Source: Terracoccus sp. 273MFTsu3.1
GTDB lineage: Bacteria > Actinomycetota > Actinomycetes > Actinomycetales > Dermatophilaceae
Assembly: GCF_000383675.1 (NCBI RefSeq)
Contig: NZ_KB911823.1
Span: 311,095-375,094, forward strand
Direction of reading: 5' to 3'
DNA length: 64,000 nucleotides
Made by a program: the position numbers and the translations under genes. Shown one piece after another: positions 26,726 to 35,759 of this stretch (position 1 is the first letter of the stretch; the number at the start of each line of letters is the position of its first letter). The notes below the pieces were generated by a model. The model was not told the origin of the DNA, made no database searches, and worked only from the letters and a program-made list of their open reading frames with translations.

Positions 26726-27195
26726 GCGAGACCACCGAACCCACGGTGCCCGAGCCCCTCTCGGCCACCGCGCCCACGACGCCGGCGACGGCCTCGGCCA
26801 CCCCGGCGAAGCTGACCCGGGCCAAGGTCGGGCTGCGCATCACGCACCGCCGCTACGTGCCCTACGGTCACGCCCACTACGCCGGCAACCTCGTCGACGG
26901 GGCCTACTCGATGGCCGCCTTCGGCGACGTCGCCACCGAGATGTGCATCGTCACCGACGGCGACGAGGGGCTCTTCGCGTCCTACAGCGACGTCCAGTTC
27001 CGCTCGCGGATCACGGCCGGTGACGTCATCGAGATCTCGGCCGAGATCGTCCGGGTCGGCACCCGCTCGAGGGAGATGGACTTCGAGGTGCGCGTCGTCG
27101 GACGGGGCAACCAGGAGCGTGGGGAGTCCGCGGCCGAGATGCTCGACCCGCCGATCGTCGCCACGACCGCCCGTGGCGTCGTCGTCGTGCCCTGA
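26722..27195 (+). CDS. kal: 3-aminobutyryl-CoA ammonia-lyase
   Basis: 157 aa. After a Thr/Pro-rich N-terminal extension of about 30 residues, the hot-dog domain reads HAHYAGNLVDGAYSMAAFGDVATE and DGDEGLFASYSDVQF, matching Kal of the lysine fermentation pathway. It removes ammonia from 3-aminobutyryl-CoA to give crotonyl-CoA. The extension is not usual in clostridial Kal. It is the last gene of the kdd-kamD-kamE-kal operon; the cleavage enzyme Kce that should act just before it is not in the window. Confidence 0.88.
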   Translation: MSETTEPTVPEPLSATAPTTPATASATPAKLTRAKVGLRITHRRYVPYGHAHYAGNLVDGAYSMAAFGDVATEMCIVTDGDEGLFASYSDVQFRSRITAGDVIEISAEIVRVGTRSREMDFEVRVVGRGNQERGESAAEMLDPPIVATTARGVVVVP

Positions 27196-27251
27196 GCGCC
27201 CTGAGCGCCCTGCTCGCTGACGTCCCGGCCGCACGGCATACGGTGAACCCC

Positions 27252-28838
27252 GTGCGGCGTCTCCTCGTGTCCCTGCTCGGCGGTGGACTGCTCTGCCTCG
27301 CGTTCCCGACCTTCGACGTCTGGGTGGCCGCACCGGTGGCCCTCGCGCTGTGGGCGTGGTCCTGGGCCGGCGCCGGGGGGCGACGCGGCTTCCTGCTCGG
27401 ACTCGCCGGCGGTCTCGTCTTCTTCGTGCCGACGCTCAGCTGGTCGGGTATCTACGTGGGCTCGCTGCCGTGGATCGCGCTCGCGACCCTGCAGGCCCTG
27501 TTCGTCGGGGTGGCGGGCGGGCTCTACGGCTGGCTGAGCCGGCGCGGGAGCGTCCGCCCGTGGGCGTTCGCCCTCGTGTGGGTCGTCGCCGAGGGCTTCC
27601 GCGCCCGCGCCCCCTACGGTGGCTTCCCCTGGCTCAAGCTCGCCTTCGGCCAGGCCGACTCGCCGTTCGGTCGGCTCGTGGCACTCGGTGGCGCGCCGTT
27701 CGTCGGCTTCGTCATCGCTCTCAGCGGTGGCCTGCTCGCGCTCGCCGCCCAGCATGCCCTGTCGGCCGTGGCCGAGCGCCGGGGGAGCGGCGCCACCGCC
27801 ACGCCGCGCTTGCGTATGCCGCCCCGTGGCCTCGCGCTGCCCGCCGCGGGAGCGCTCGTGCTCGGCCTCGTGGGTCTCGCGGTCCCGTTGCCGACCGACG
27901 GCCCGAGCGCCCAGTTCCTCGGCGTCCAGGGCAATGTGGCGCGGCCCGGTCTCGACTTCAACGCCGAGCGCCGCCAGGTCCTCGACAACCACGTCGCGGC
28001 GACGCTCAAGGCCCAGGACGACGTCGACGCCGGGCGCGCGCCGGCCCCGGACCTCGTCGTCTGGCCCGAGAACGCCTCGGACATCGACCCGCTGCGCAAC
28101 GCCGACGCCAAGGACCTCATCCTGGAGACCGTCGACGCGCTGAAGCGACCTCTCATCGTCGGGGGCCTGCTCGAGGAACCTGTCGGGTTCGTCTCCAACG
28201 TGGCCCTGCTCTTCGAGCCCGGCAAGGGCAACACCGACCGCTACGTCAAGCGCCACCCGGTGCCGTTCGCCGAGTACATCCCGAACCGGTCCTTCTGGCG
28301 GACCTTCAGCAAGGAGGTCGACCTCGTCACGCGTGACTTCGTCCAGGGCCCCTCGCCCGGCGTCTTCCGCGTCACGACGGCCTCGGGCCAGCAGATCCGG
28401 GCCGGCCTCGCGATCTGCTTCGAGGTGGCCTACGACGACATCATGCGAGACGCCGTGCAGACCGGTGCCAACGTCCTCGTGGTCCAGACGAACAACGCGA
28501 CCTTCGGCTACACCGCCGAGTCGCCCCAGCAGCTGGCGATCAGCCGGTTGCGGGCCATGGAGTTCGGGCGCTCCGTCGTGCACGTGTCGACGGTCGGCCA
28601 GAGCGCCCTCATCACGCCCGACGGAACCGCTCACCAGGTGACGTCGTTGTTCACACAGGCGGTGGTCAGAGGACCACTACCCTTGCGGGACGCCACGACG
28701 CTGGCGACCCGGGTGGGTGAGGCCCCCGAGTGGGTCGCCGCCGCCGCACTGCTGACGATGCTCGCCCTGGGTCTTCGCAGCGGCCGCCCGGCAGCGCCGG
28801 AGACAACGAAGGAAGAGGATGACGACGACGCAGCGTGA
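27252..28838 (+). CDS. lnt: Apolipoprotein N-acyltransferase
   Basis: 528 aa from the GTG at 27252 (a GTG nine bases upstream is also open). Several N-terminal membrane helices (about 1-215) precede a nitrilase-type domain with the catalytic triad Glu273 (VVWPENASD), Lys333 ([11 protein letters not shown]) and Cys389 ([10 protein letters not shown]), and a final membrane helix near 496-510. It adds the third acyl chain to lipoproteins. TACGGT (27239-27244) lies seven bases before GTG 27252, suggesting a leaderless start. Its end overlaps ppm by 20 bases; in M. tuberculosis the two domains are fused. Confidence 0.93.
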   Translation: MRRLLVSLLGGGLLCLAFPTFDVWVAAPVALALWAWSWAGAGGRRGFLLGLAGGLVFFVPTLSWSGIYVGSLPWIALATLQALFVGVAGGLYGWLSRRGSVRPWAFALVWVVAEGFRARAPYGGFPWLKLAFGQADSPFGRLVALGGAPFVGFVIALSGGLLALAAQHALSAVAERRGSGATATPRLRMPPRGLALPAAGALVLGLVGLAVPLPTDGPSAQFLGVQGNVARPGLDFNAERRQVLDNHVAATLKAQDDVDAGRAPAPDLVVWPENASDIDPLRNADAKDLILETVDALKRPLIVGGLLEEPVGFVSNVALLFEPGKGNTDRYVKRHPVPFAEYIPNRSFWRTFSKEVDLVTRDFVQGPSPGVFRVTTASGQQIRAGLAICFEVAYDDIMRDAVQTGANVLVVQTNNATFGYTAESPQQLAISRLRAMEFGRSVVHVSTVGQSALITPDGTAHQVTSLFTQAVVRGPLPLRDATTLATRVGEAPEWVAAAALLTMLALGLRSGRPAAPETTKEEDDDDAA

Positions 28839-29610
28839 GCCGGTGACCCGAGTGGCCGTGCTCATCCCGACGTACAACGAGCGGGACAACCTGCCCGGCA
28901 TCGTCGCGCGAGTGCGCGCGAACGTGCCCGCCGCCGATGTCTTCGTGCTCGACGACGGTTCTCCCGACGGCACCGGCCAGGTCGCCGACGACCTCGCGTC
29001 CGCGGACCCGCAGGTGCACGTCGTGCACCGCTCCGCCAAGGAGGGCCTCGGCAAGGCCTACCTCGCCGGCTTCGCCATCGCCCTCGAGCGCGGCTACGAC
29101 GCCGTCGTCGAGATGGACGCCGACGGCTCGCACCTCCCGGAGCAGCTGCCGTCGCTGCTGGCCGCACTCGGTGAGGCAGACCTCGTCATCGGTGCCCGGT
29201 GGGTCAAGGGCGGCGAGGTGCGCAACTGGCCGGTCCGCCGCAAGGTGCTCTCGGTCGGTGCCAACCTCTACACCAAGGTGCTGCTCGGAATGTCGGTCAA
29301 CGACGCGACGGCGGGCTACCGCGTCTACCGCGCGAGCGCGCTGCGGGCCATGGGGCTCCAGGGCGTCGAGTCGCAGGGCTACTGCTTCCAGATCGACCTG
29401 ACGCTGCGTGCCGTGCGCGCGGGGCTCACGGTCGTCGAGGTGCCGATCACGTTCGTCGAGCGGGAGGTCGGCGTGTCGAAGATGGGCCAGGACATCGTGC
29501 GCGAGGCGCTGACCAGTGTCACGAGGTGGGGCGTGGAGCACCGCGTGGGCCAGCTGCGCTCCGTCGCCGGCCGGGTGCGTGGGAGCGAGCCGGTCGGGGA
29601 CCGGTCATGA
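28819..29610 (+). CDS. ppm1: Polyprenol-monophosphomannose synthase (DPM1-like)
   Basis: 263 aa, family 2 glycosyltransferase. [14 protein letters not shown], the DDGSPDGTG loop and the metal-binding [14 protein letters not shown] segment are intact, and VSKMG near the C-terminus is typical of DPM1 enzymes. It transfers mannose from GDP-mannose to polyprenyl phosphate, the donor for lipomannan, lipoarabinomannan and protein mannosylation. It overlaps lnt (20 bases) and fxsA (ATGA). Confidence 0.95.
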   Translation: MTTTQREPVTRVAVLIPTYNERDNLPGIVARVRANVPAADVFVLDDGSPDGTGQVADDLASADPQVHVVHRSAKEGLGKAYLAGFAIALERGYDAVVEMDADGSHLPEQLPSLLAALGEADLVIGARWVKGGEVRNWPVRRKVLSVGANLYTKVLLGMSVNDATAGYRVYRASALRAMGLQGVESQGYCFQIDLTLRAVRAGLTVVEVPITFVEREVGVSKMGQDIVREALTSVTRWGVEHRVGQLRSVAGRVRGSEPVGDRS

Positions 29611-30170
29611 GCGGCCCCGCCGGCCCGGCTCGCGGTCCGTCACGCGTCAGACGGGTGCGCCTGACCCGTCTGGCGGTCGTCGCGCTCCTGCTCCTGCCGA
29701 TCATCGAGATCCTCGTCATCGTCGCCGTCGGTCAGGCCATCGGCGGCTGGCCGACCTTCCTGCTGCTCGTCGGGACCTCGCTCCTCGGGGCATGGCTCAT
29801 CCGCCGCGAGGGCGGCCGGGCCTGGCGCGCCCTCGAGCAGGCCGTGCGCAGCGGGCGGATGCCCGCCCGCGAGATCGCCGACGGTGTCGTCGTGCTCGTC
29901 GGCGGCAGCCTGCTCGTCCTGCCGGGGTTCGTCACCGACGTGCTCGGTCTCGTCCTCGTGCTCCCGTTCACGCGGCCCGTCGCGCGCAGCATGCTCGCCG
30001 CCGTCATCTCGCGCCGCCTGCTCGCCCAGACCGAGCGGTTCGCCGGGCCCACGGTGTCCGGACAGCCCGCGACGTCAGCCTGGGAGCAGGAGCAGACACC
30101 CCAGGGCCCGCAGCGCTCGTCGACGAGCGACGAGGTCGTCGAGGGCGAGATCATCGACGACCAGGACTGA
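29607..30170 (+). CDS. fxsA: FxsA family membrane protein
   Basis: 187 aa. Two to three membrane helices ([63 protein letters not shown] in parts) with the conserved LVLPGF(V/I)TD and RREGGRAW motifs define FxsA, a family first noted for relieving phage exclusion; its normal role is unclear. An Arg-rich N-terminus and acidic disordered tail flank the core. It is the last gene of lnt-ppm-fxsA. Confidence 0.88.
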   Translation: MSGPAGPARGPSRVRRVRLTRLAVVALLLLPIIEILVIVAVGQAIGGWPTFLLLVGTSLLGAWLIRREGGRAWRALEQAVRSGRMPAREIADGVVVLVGGSLLVLPGFVTDVLGLVLVLPFTRPVARSMLAAVISRRLLAQTERFAGPTVSGQPATSAWEQEQTPQGPQRSSTSDEVVEGEIIDDQD

Positions 30171-30253
30171 TCCCGCTCTCATCGCCTCATCTCGTTCGAG
30201 GTGATCCCGGCCCGCGCCGGGCTGCCGTGACCATCGCGAACCGGACATGCGAA

Positions 30254-30282
30254 GAGCCCGCCTCCACGAACGGGGCGGGCTC
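30254..30282. terminator. Terminator between convergent fxsA and rbpA
   Basis: A 9-bp GC stem (30254-30262 with 30274-30282) with an 11-base loop lies between the two convergent stop codons. Confidence 0.65.
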
Positions 30283-30305
30283 CTCGGTGGTGCGCTCTGA
30301 GGAGG

Positions 30306-30668
30306 TCAGGCGGTCTTGCGGCGGCGTGGCTTCTCGCCACGCGACTCACGCAGGAGCGTCAGGCGCTCCTCGAGGAGCTCCTCGAGCTCGGGGATGGAAC
30401 GACGCTCGAGGAGCATGTCCCAGTGCGTGCGCTGGTGCTTGACCGGCTTGGCCTCCGGCTCGGGTCCGCCGCCCTGGAGCTTCGCGTCGAGTCCGCAGCG
30501 GCACTCCCAGGTGGGAGGCACGTCGGCCTCGATCGAGAAGGGGAGCTCGGTGCGGTGCCCGTCGGCGCAGACGTAGACGGTGAGCTGACGCTCACTCGGT
30601 ACGACGTTCTCGTCGGACTCCATGCTCCTCGCGCCGAGGTTGGAACCGCGTAGTGCTCGATCGGCCAT
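30306..30668 (-). CDS. rbpA: RNA polymerase-binding protein RbpA
   Basis: 120 aa. RbpA binds the housekeeping sigma factor and the RNA polymerase beta' clamp and stabilises the open complex. Visible parts are the N-terminal tail (MADRALRGSNLGARS), the core with a CADG ... WECRCG metal-like knuckle, the basic linker (KPVKHQRTHWDMLLERRS) and the sigma-interacting helices. A strong GGAGGGG ribosome site precedes the ATG. A SigR-type promoter lies upstream. It is transcribed alone. Confidence 0.96.
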   Translation of the reverse strand: MADRALRGSNLGARSMESDENVVPSERQLTVYVCADGHRTELPFSIEADVPPTWECRCGLDAKLQGGGPEPEAKPVKHQRTHWDMLLERRSIPELEELLEERLTLLRESRGEKPRRRKTA

Positions 30669-30733
30669 GTGGACCCCTCCAAGACGTATGCCCTTGTGAC
30701 ACCTCGCTGGTGTCTTACCCTCACAGACGCTTG

Positions 30734-30759
30734 AACGAGCGGAACGGTTGACTTGTTCC
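30734..30759 (-). promoter_or_regulatory. SigR/SigH-type promoter of rbpA
   Basis: On the minus strand GGAAC (30755-30759, within GGGGAAC), exactly 18 bases, then GTT (30734-30736) fit the GGAAT-N18-GTT-type consensus of thiol-oxidative-stress ECF sigma factors. rbpA of Streptomyces coelicolor is a known SigR target. The leader would be about 58 bases. Confidence 0.65.
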
Positions 30760-30787
30760 CCGGTGGGCGGCGAATTGTAAGCGTTTC

Positions 30788-32164
30788 TCAGATCACGGCG
30801 GGAACCGGGTTGCCGGCCTGCTCGATGCCCTCTCGCATCCGCACCTTCGACAGGAGCACGCCGCCGATGGCGAAGAAGACGATGAGGGCGATGATCGCCC
30901 AGCGGTAGCTGAGGGTGAACTGGTAGACGAGACCGAAGATGAGCGTCCCGAACCAGCTGGTGCCGCGCTCCATGGCCTGGTAGAGGCTGAAGTACTCCGC
31001 CTCGCGGCCGCGGGGGATCAGCTGGCTGTAGAGCGAGCGCGACAGGGCCTGGGTGCCGCCGAGCACGAGGCCGATGAGCAGGGCGAGCGCGAGGAAGATG
31101 ACGAGCGACTTCGACGGCAGGACGAAGGCGAAGACGACGACGACCGTCCAGAGTCCGATGCCGTAGAGGATCGTGCGCCAGGCCCCGATCGAGGCGGCCA
31201 CCCGGCCGAAGAGCCGCGCTCCCAGGAAGGCGACGAACTGCACGAAGAGGAACACGCCGAGCACGGTCGTCTCGGAGAAGCCGAGCTCCTTCGACCCGTA
31301 GACGCTCGAGCTGCCGATGACCGTCTGGATGCCGTCGTTGAAGAAGAGGTAGGCGACGAGGAACAGCTTCGTCTGCGGGTAGTTCGCGAGGTCGCGGAAC
31401 GTGCTGCGCAGCTGGGCGATGCTGCCGCGCACGACGCCGGCCGAGCGCTCGACGGGGGTCTCGACCGTGCCGGTCAGGTGGCGCAGGCCGAGGTACGGGA
31501 TGATCGTGAAGCCCGCCCACCAGAGACCCGCGGACAGGATGCTGATGCGCGTGGACAGGGCTCGGTCGAGCCCGAGGTCCTCGTGGAAGAAGTCGAGGGC
31601 GAAGTTGAGCGCGAGCAGGATGCCGCCGCCGAGGTAGCCGAACGCCCAGCCCTTCGAGGAGACCCGGTCGCGCTCGTTCTCGTTGGCGATCCGGCACAGG
31701 ATCGAGTCGTAGATCACGAGCGAGGACCCGAGGCAGATGCCGGCCACGACGACGAGGACGGCGCCGAGCTGCCAGTTCGTGCCGGCGACGAAGAACATGA
31801 GGCTCGCCGCCAGGGCGCCCGCCCACGCGAAGCCGGCGAAGAGCCGCGTCGGCCGGGGGCTGCGGTCGGCGATGGCGCCGATGAAGATGAGCACGATCGC
31901 CGACAGGATCGTCGTGAAGGTCACGGTGAAGAACCACAGCGAGCCGGGCGCCACGGGGATGCCGAGCACCGAGAGGTTCGTCGTGCAGTCCTGGCCGTCC
32001 GGCAGCCCGGGGCAGGCCGCCTGCTCTGCGACCGACGTGAGGTAGGGGCTCATGAGCACCGTCGCGGTGGTCGTGACGTAGGCCGAGTTGGCCCAGTCGT
32101 ACCAGTACCAGGCCCGCTGCTCCCGGGTCTCCGGTCGCGCGGCGTTGACGACGGCGTTCGACAT
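30788..32164 (-). CDS. MFS transporter, UMF1 (Atg22-like) family
   Basis: 458 aa with about 12 membrane helices. The N-terminal WYWYDWANSAYVTT motif is diagnostic of the UMF1/Atg22 family; FIGAIADRSPRPTR and GTQALSRSLYSQLIPRGREAEYFSLYQ (in parts) agree. Atg22 exports amino acids from yeast vacuoles; the bacterial substrate is unknown. The ATG at 32164 starts at the conserved N-terminus and has GACAGT six bases upstream as a weak -10. Confidence 0.88.
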   Translation of the reverse strand: MSNAVVNAARPETREQRAWYWYDWANSAYVTTTATVLMSPYLTSVAEQAACPGLPDGQDCTTNLSVLGIPVAPGSLWFFTVTFTTILSAIVLIFIGAIADRSPRPTRLFAGFAWAGALAASLMFFVAGTNWQLGAVLVVVAGICLGSSLVIYDSILCRIANENERDRVSSKGWAFGYLGGGILLALNFALDFFHEDLGLDRALSTRISILSAGLWWAGFTIIPYLGLRHLTGTVETPVERSAGVVRGSIAQLRSTFRDLANYPQTKLFLVAYLFFNDGIQTVIGSSSVYGSKELGFSETTVLGVFLFVQFVAFLGARLFGRVAASIGAWRTILYGIGLWTVVVVFAFVLPSKSLVIFLALALLIGLVLGGTQALSRSLYSQLIPRGREAEYFSLYQAMERGTSWFGTLIFGLVYQFTLSYRWAIIALIVFFAIGGVLLSKVRMREGIEQAGNPVPAVI

Positions 32165-32281
32165 GCGAGGACTGTCCCACACGGTCGGCGCGAGGGCAGG
32201 GGGAGAGGCCGAAACACGCCGCGACGTCGGGCGCCCGTGGTCGGCAGACGGCATACGCCCCCGTCGATCCTCCTCGACTGA

Positions 32282-32812
32282 TCAGTCGGTGGTGGGGGAG
32301 GGGAGGGGGCGCTGCTGGACGTCGGGGGTCGTCGTCAGCAGCTCCCACGCCAGACCGTGGGCGAGCACGACGAGGCAGACGACGGCGAGGGCGGCCGCCT
32401 GCAGGCCGCTGAGCCCGACGGCACTGCCCACCTCGGGCGCAGCGGCGACCACGACGATGACGGCGTAGAGCACCGCGACGAGCCAGCGGTGCCGCCGGAA
32501 GGGGCCCCGAAGCCTGGCGCCGTCCGGACCGAGGGGGCCGCGGTCGGCGCGGACGAGTCGCAGCGTCGACCAGGCGCCGACGAGGGCGACGAGCCCGAAG
32601 GTCGTGCGCCAGAGCCAGGGCTGGGTGGGTGCGACCTGGGCGAAGAGGCCCATCAGGCCGGGCAGGAGGAAGGTGAGGTAGACGCCGCCCACGAGACGAC
32701 GGGTCTCGTCGCCGGCGAGCAGCTCCCGGCGCCGGTCGAGGGCGGACCACCACAGGCCGACGAGCGTGAAGCACGTGGCCGAGACCACGGCATAGAACGT
32801 GGAGAGGTCCAT
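32282..32812 (-). CDS. Hypothetical integral membrane protein
   Basis: 176 aa with four or five predicted helices (FYAVVSATCFTLVGLWW, GVYLTFLLPGLMGLFA, TFGLVALVGAWSTL, WLVAVLYAVIVVVAAA, ALAVVCLVVLAHGLAW). No family or catalytic motif is recognised. It diverges from a MarR gene with a shared operator-like palindrome between them, so it is a likely MarR target. An AGGGAAAGGAA stretch before the ATG is a good ribosome site. Confidence 0.7.
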   Translation of the reverse strand: MDLSTFYAVVSATCFTLVGLWWSALDRRRELLAGDETRRLVGGVYLTFLLPGLMGLFAQVAPTQPWLWRTTFGLVALVGAWSTLRLVRADRGPLGPDGARLRGPFRRHRWLVAVLYAVIVVVAAAPEVGSAVGLSGLQAAALAVVCLVVLAHGLAWELLTTTPDVQQRPLPSPTTD

Positions 32813-32868
32813 GCGGCTTCCTTTCCCTCACGGAATCGTCCCACCGCCGATCGGTGCGGAGCGGCTCG

Positions 32869-32882
32869 TTTAGCCCTAAAGT
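32869..32882. promoter_or_regulatory. MarR operator overlapping a -10 box
   Basis: TTTAGCCCTAAA (32869-32880) is an inverted repeat with arms TTTAG/CTAAA. It overlaps TAAAGT (32877-32882), which ends exactly six bases before the MarR ATG. Binding here would block the regulator's own leaderless promoter and probably the divergent membrane gene. Confidence 0.6.
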
Positions 32883-32888
32883 ATTGGG

Positions 32889-33461
32889 ATGGCAAGCACC
32901 TCGCGGGACCAGGTCGGCCGGATCATCGAGGCCTGGCACCGGGAGAGGCCAGACGTCGACGTGTCGTCGATCGGGATCATCACCCCGATCGTGCGGCTCG
33001 CCGCGCTCGTCACGGACCACCGGGCCCACGTGCTGGCGACCCATGGCCTCGAGCAGAGCCACCTCGACGTCCTGGCGACGCTGAGACGCAGTGGCGCGCC
33101 GTTCCGGCTCACCGCCGGCGAGCTGTCCCGGCGGTGCCGAGTCACGGCCGGCGCGACGACGCAGCGCGTGCAGGCCATGGAGGCTCTCGGCCTCGTCGAG
33201 CGCGTCCGGGAGGAGCCGGACCGGCGCACCGTGCACGTGCAGCTCACCCCGGAAGGCCTGGCCCGGCTCGACGGGCTCTTCGCGGACGTCATGGCCGGCG
33301 ACGAGTCCCTGCTGGCCGGCCTCGACCCTCGGCAGCGCGCCGCGTTGGAGGAGCTGCTGCGCGCGTGGCTCACCGTGCTCGAGCCGGGCGGCCGGACCGT
33401 CCCGGCGGACGCGGCGGCCCCGGCCGTCCCGGCCGTCCTGCGCGACGTCACCCCTGGGTGA
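32889..33461 (+). CDS. MarR family transcriptional regulator
   Basis: 190 aa. The winged helix (about 55-115) has the usual LTAGELSRRCRVTAGATTQRVQAMEALGLVERV recognition region (in pieces) and the DRRTVHVQLTPEG wing. It is expected to autorepress through the TTTAGCCCTAAA site at its promoter and to regulate the divergent membrane protein. Its last 14 bases overlap the 3' end of the convergent helR. Confidence 0.9.
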   Translation: MASTSRDQVGRIIEAWHRERPDVDVSSIGIITPIVRLAALVTDHRAHVLATHGLEQSHLDVLATLRRSGAPFRLTAGELSRRCRVTAGATTQRVQAMEALGLVERVREEPDRRTVHVQLTPEGLARLDGLFADVMAGDESLLAGLDPRQRAALEELLRAWLTVLEPGGRTVPADAAAPAVPAVLRDVTPG

Positions 33462-35628
33462 GGACGACGAGCTGCTGGGTCGCGCGTGTCATGGCGACAT
33501 AGCGGTCGACCACACCCTCGATGCCGTCGCCGAAGGCCTCCTGACCGACGAGCACGACGAGGTCGAACTCGAGCCCCTTGGACAGCGCCGGGCTGAGCGA
33601 CCGCACCCGCGGCCGCTCCTCGAAGCCGGGGGCGCCGATGACGCAGGCCGTTCCGTCGGGGTGCGCGTCGAGCCACGTCTCGAGGATCGTCTCGAGGTCG
33701 GCGGCGGAGCCGTGCTGAACGGGCACGCGGCTCTCCCGGATCGAGGTGGGCACGTTCGCGTCCGGGAGAGCGGCGCGGATGACGGGCTCGGCCTCGAGCA
33801 TGACCTCGTGCGGGGTGCGGTAGTTGATGGTCAGTGACGACAGCGTGACCCGGTCGAGGCCCACGCGGCCCAGGCGCTCCTGCCACGTCTCCGTGAACCC
33901 GTGCCGCGCCTGGGCGCGGTCGCCGACGATGGTGAGACTCCGCGACGGACAGCGGGCCAGGAGCATCTGCCACTCGGCATCGGTCAGCTCCTGCGCCTCG
34001 TCCACGACGACGTGGGCGAACGGGCCGGCCAGCAGGTCGGGGTCGGCACCCGGCCCCGAGTCCTCGTCGAGGGCGCTCCGGAGGTCGTCACCGCGGAGCA
34101 TCGACATGACGTGCATGTCGGAGTCGTCCGAGGCGATGAGGTGCTCGACGACCCGGGTCCGTTCCGCGCGCTCCGCCGCGAGGGCCGCCTCACGCTGTCG
34201 TCGCCGTCGCGAGAGCTCCGGGTCACCGAGCCGCATCCGGGCCGCGTCGAGCAGGGGGAGGTCCGACACCGTCCACGCGGTCGGCTCGGCGCGCTGGAGC
34301 CGGCGCACCTGATCGACCGTCAGGGCCGGGGCGCACCGACGCAGGTAGGCAGGGACGGTCCAGAGGTCGCCGACGAGGTCCGCGGCGTCGAGGAGCGGCC
34401 AGGTCCGGTCGAACGCGGTGCGCAGCTCCCGGTTCTGCTCGAGCGATCGCCGCACCATGGCGGGCGTGGCTTCGAGCTCGACGTCGGCGCCGTCGTCGTC
34501 GATCCGGTCCTCGAGGTCGTGCCGCTCGACGAGGATCGTCAGCAGCGCCTCCCACACGTCGTCGCGGGCCTCGTTGTGCGGGGTGCCGAGGCCGTCGGTG
34601 CAGGCCTCGGCCCAGTCGGCGGGGGAGAGCCACACGTCCGCCCACGGCGTCACGACCTCCATGCCGCGGGTAGGCGGCTCCTCGTAGAGCGCCACAGCCG
34701 GCTCGATGGCGCGGACGAGGTCCATGGACGCCTTGAGGCGGGCCACCTCCGGGTCGGTCTCCGGGGCCGCCGCGTCACCCTCGGGGACGAGGTCGCGCAG
34801 CGTGCACGTCTGCACACCCTCCTCGCCGAGACTGGGCAGCACGTCGGAGACGTAGGCGAGGTAGGGCTCGTGCGGGCCGACGAAGAGCACGCCGCCCCGT
34901 CGGTGGCCGAGGCGCGGGTCGGAGTAGAGCAGGTATGCCGTCCGGTGGAGCGCGACGACCGTCTTGCCCGTGCCCGGGCCACCGTCGACGACGTGCGCAC
35001 CGCGGGAGCCCGCGCGGATGATGGCGTCCTGGTCGGCCTGGATGGTGCTCAGGACGTCCCGCATGCGCGGCGAGCGGCTGGCGCCGAGTGACGCGATGAA
35101 GGCGGACTCGTCGTCGAGGGCCACGCGCCCGTCGAGACCGTCCGTGGTGAACACCTCGTCCCAGTAGTCCGTGACGCGTCCCCGGGTCCAGCGGTAGCGG
35201 CGGCGGCTCGCCAGACCCATGGGGTTGCCGTGGGTGGCGCCGAAGAACGGTTCGGCCGCAGGGGAGCGCCAGTCCAGGAGCAGCCGACGTCCGGAGCCGT
35301 CGGTGAGCCCGAGGCGACCGATGTACACCGGCTGAGAATCGTTCTCAGGGACGATGTGGCCGAGGCAGAGGTCGATGCCGTAGCGGCGCAGCGTCCGCAG
35401 ACGGCCGGTGAGGCGGTGGACCTCCTGGTCACGGTCGAGCGCGGCCTGCCCGGTGCGTGCCGGTGAACGACGGGCGGCGTCGAGACGGTCGGACAGCTCG
35501 GCGATCGTCGCGTCGAGGGTCTCGGCGACAGCGGCGAAGTGGATGTCGTCGTGGGCGATGAGGGCCGGGTCGGCCTTGGGCGTCAGGTGGCCGCGAAGGT
35601 CGAAGGCGCTGGTCGTCAGCGGGTTCAC
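33448..35628 (-). CDS. helR: HelR-like RNA polymerase recycling ATPase (HelD/UvrD superfamily 1)
   Basis: 726 aa. An N-terminal antiparallel coiled-coil (about 25-80) precedes a split SF1 helicase core with Walker A GGPGTGKT (216-223), VVVDEAQELTD (Walker B), IVGDRAQ and INYRTP motifs, and a VDRYVAMTRATQQLVVL end. Size and layout match HelR, which pulls RNA polymerase off rifamycins and stalled complexes and gives rifampicin tolerance, rather than the smaller HelD. A palindrome resembling the rifamycin-associated element lies 59 bases upstream, which strongly supports HelR. Expected regulation is induction by rifamycins. Confidence 0.87.
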   Translation of the reverse strand: MNPLTTSAFDLRGHLTPKADPALIAHDDIHFAAVAETLDATIAELSDRLDAARRSPARTGQAALDRDQEVHRLTGRLRTLRRYGIDLCLGHIVPENDSQPVYIGRLGLTDGSGRRLLLDWRSPAAEPFFGATHGNPMGLASRRRYRWTRGRVTDYWDEVFTTDGLDGRVALDDESAFIASLGASRSPRMRDVLSTIQADQDAIIRAGSRGAHVVDGGPGTGKTVVALHRTAYLLYSDPRLGHRRGGVLFVGPHEPYLAYVSDVLPSLGEEGVQTCTLRDLVPEGDAAAPETDPEVARLKASMDLVRAIEPAVALYEEPPTRGMEVVTPWADVWLSPADWAEACTDGLGTPHNEARDDVWEALLTILVERHDLEDRIDDDGADVELEATPAMVRRSLEQNRELRTAFDRTWPLLDAADLVGDLWTVPAYLRRCAPALTVDQVRRLQRAEPTAWTVSDLPLLDAARMRLGDPELSRRRRQREAALAAERAERTRVVEHLIASDDSDMHVMSMLRGDDLRSALDEDSGPGADPDLLAGPFAHVVVDEAQELTDAEWQMLLARCPSRSLTIVGDRAQARHGFTETWQERLGRVGLDRVTLSSLTINYRTPHEVMLEAEPVIRAALPDANVPTSIRESRVPVQHGSAADLETILETWLDAHPDGTACVIGAPGFEERPRVRSLSPALSKGLEFDLVVLVGQEAFGDGIEGVVDRYVAMTRATQQLVVLTQG

Positions 35629-35686
35629 GCAGTGGGCTCCGTCCCGAGGTTTCTGGTGTCGGCCAGTGATTCTCGGTGACGACGAG

Positions 35687-35703
35687 GGTCTTGCCGCAAG
35701 ACC
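35687..35703. promoter_or_regulatory. Rifamycin-associated-element-like palindrome upstream of helR
   Basis: GGTCTTGCCGCAAGACC is a perfect 17-bp palindrome about a single central base. The CTTGC-G/C-GCAAG core is as I recall for the RAE found upstream of rifamycin-resistance genes in actinomycetes. It lies 59 bases before the helR start. Confidence 0.7.
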
Positions 35704-35727
35704 GGGGGTGCGCTATACGTTGGGAGT

Positions 35728-35759
35728 GGAAGGAAGCGCCCGGCGTTTCCTTCCTTTTT
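35728..35759 (+). terminator. Intrinsic terminator facing away from helR
   Basis: A 12-bp stem (35728-35739 with 35743-35754, one G-T pair) with a three-base loop is followed by TTTTT on the plus strand. No plus-strand gene lies upstream, so it must end a short transcript started in the helR leader region. Confidence 0.7.

Noticed and set aside
30306-33236. Open frame of 976 codons on the minus strand spanning rbpA and the UMF1 gene
   Set aside because: It runs out of frame through the UMF1 transporter and ends in the true rbpA frame; only the last 120 codons are a gene.
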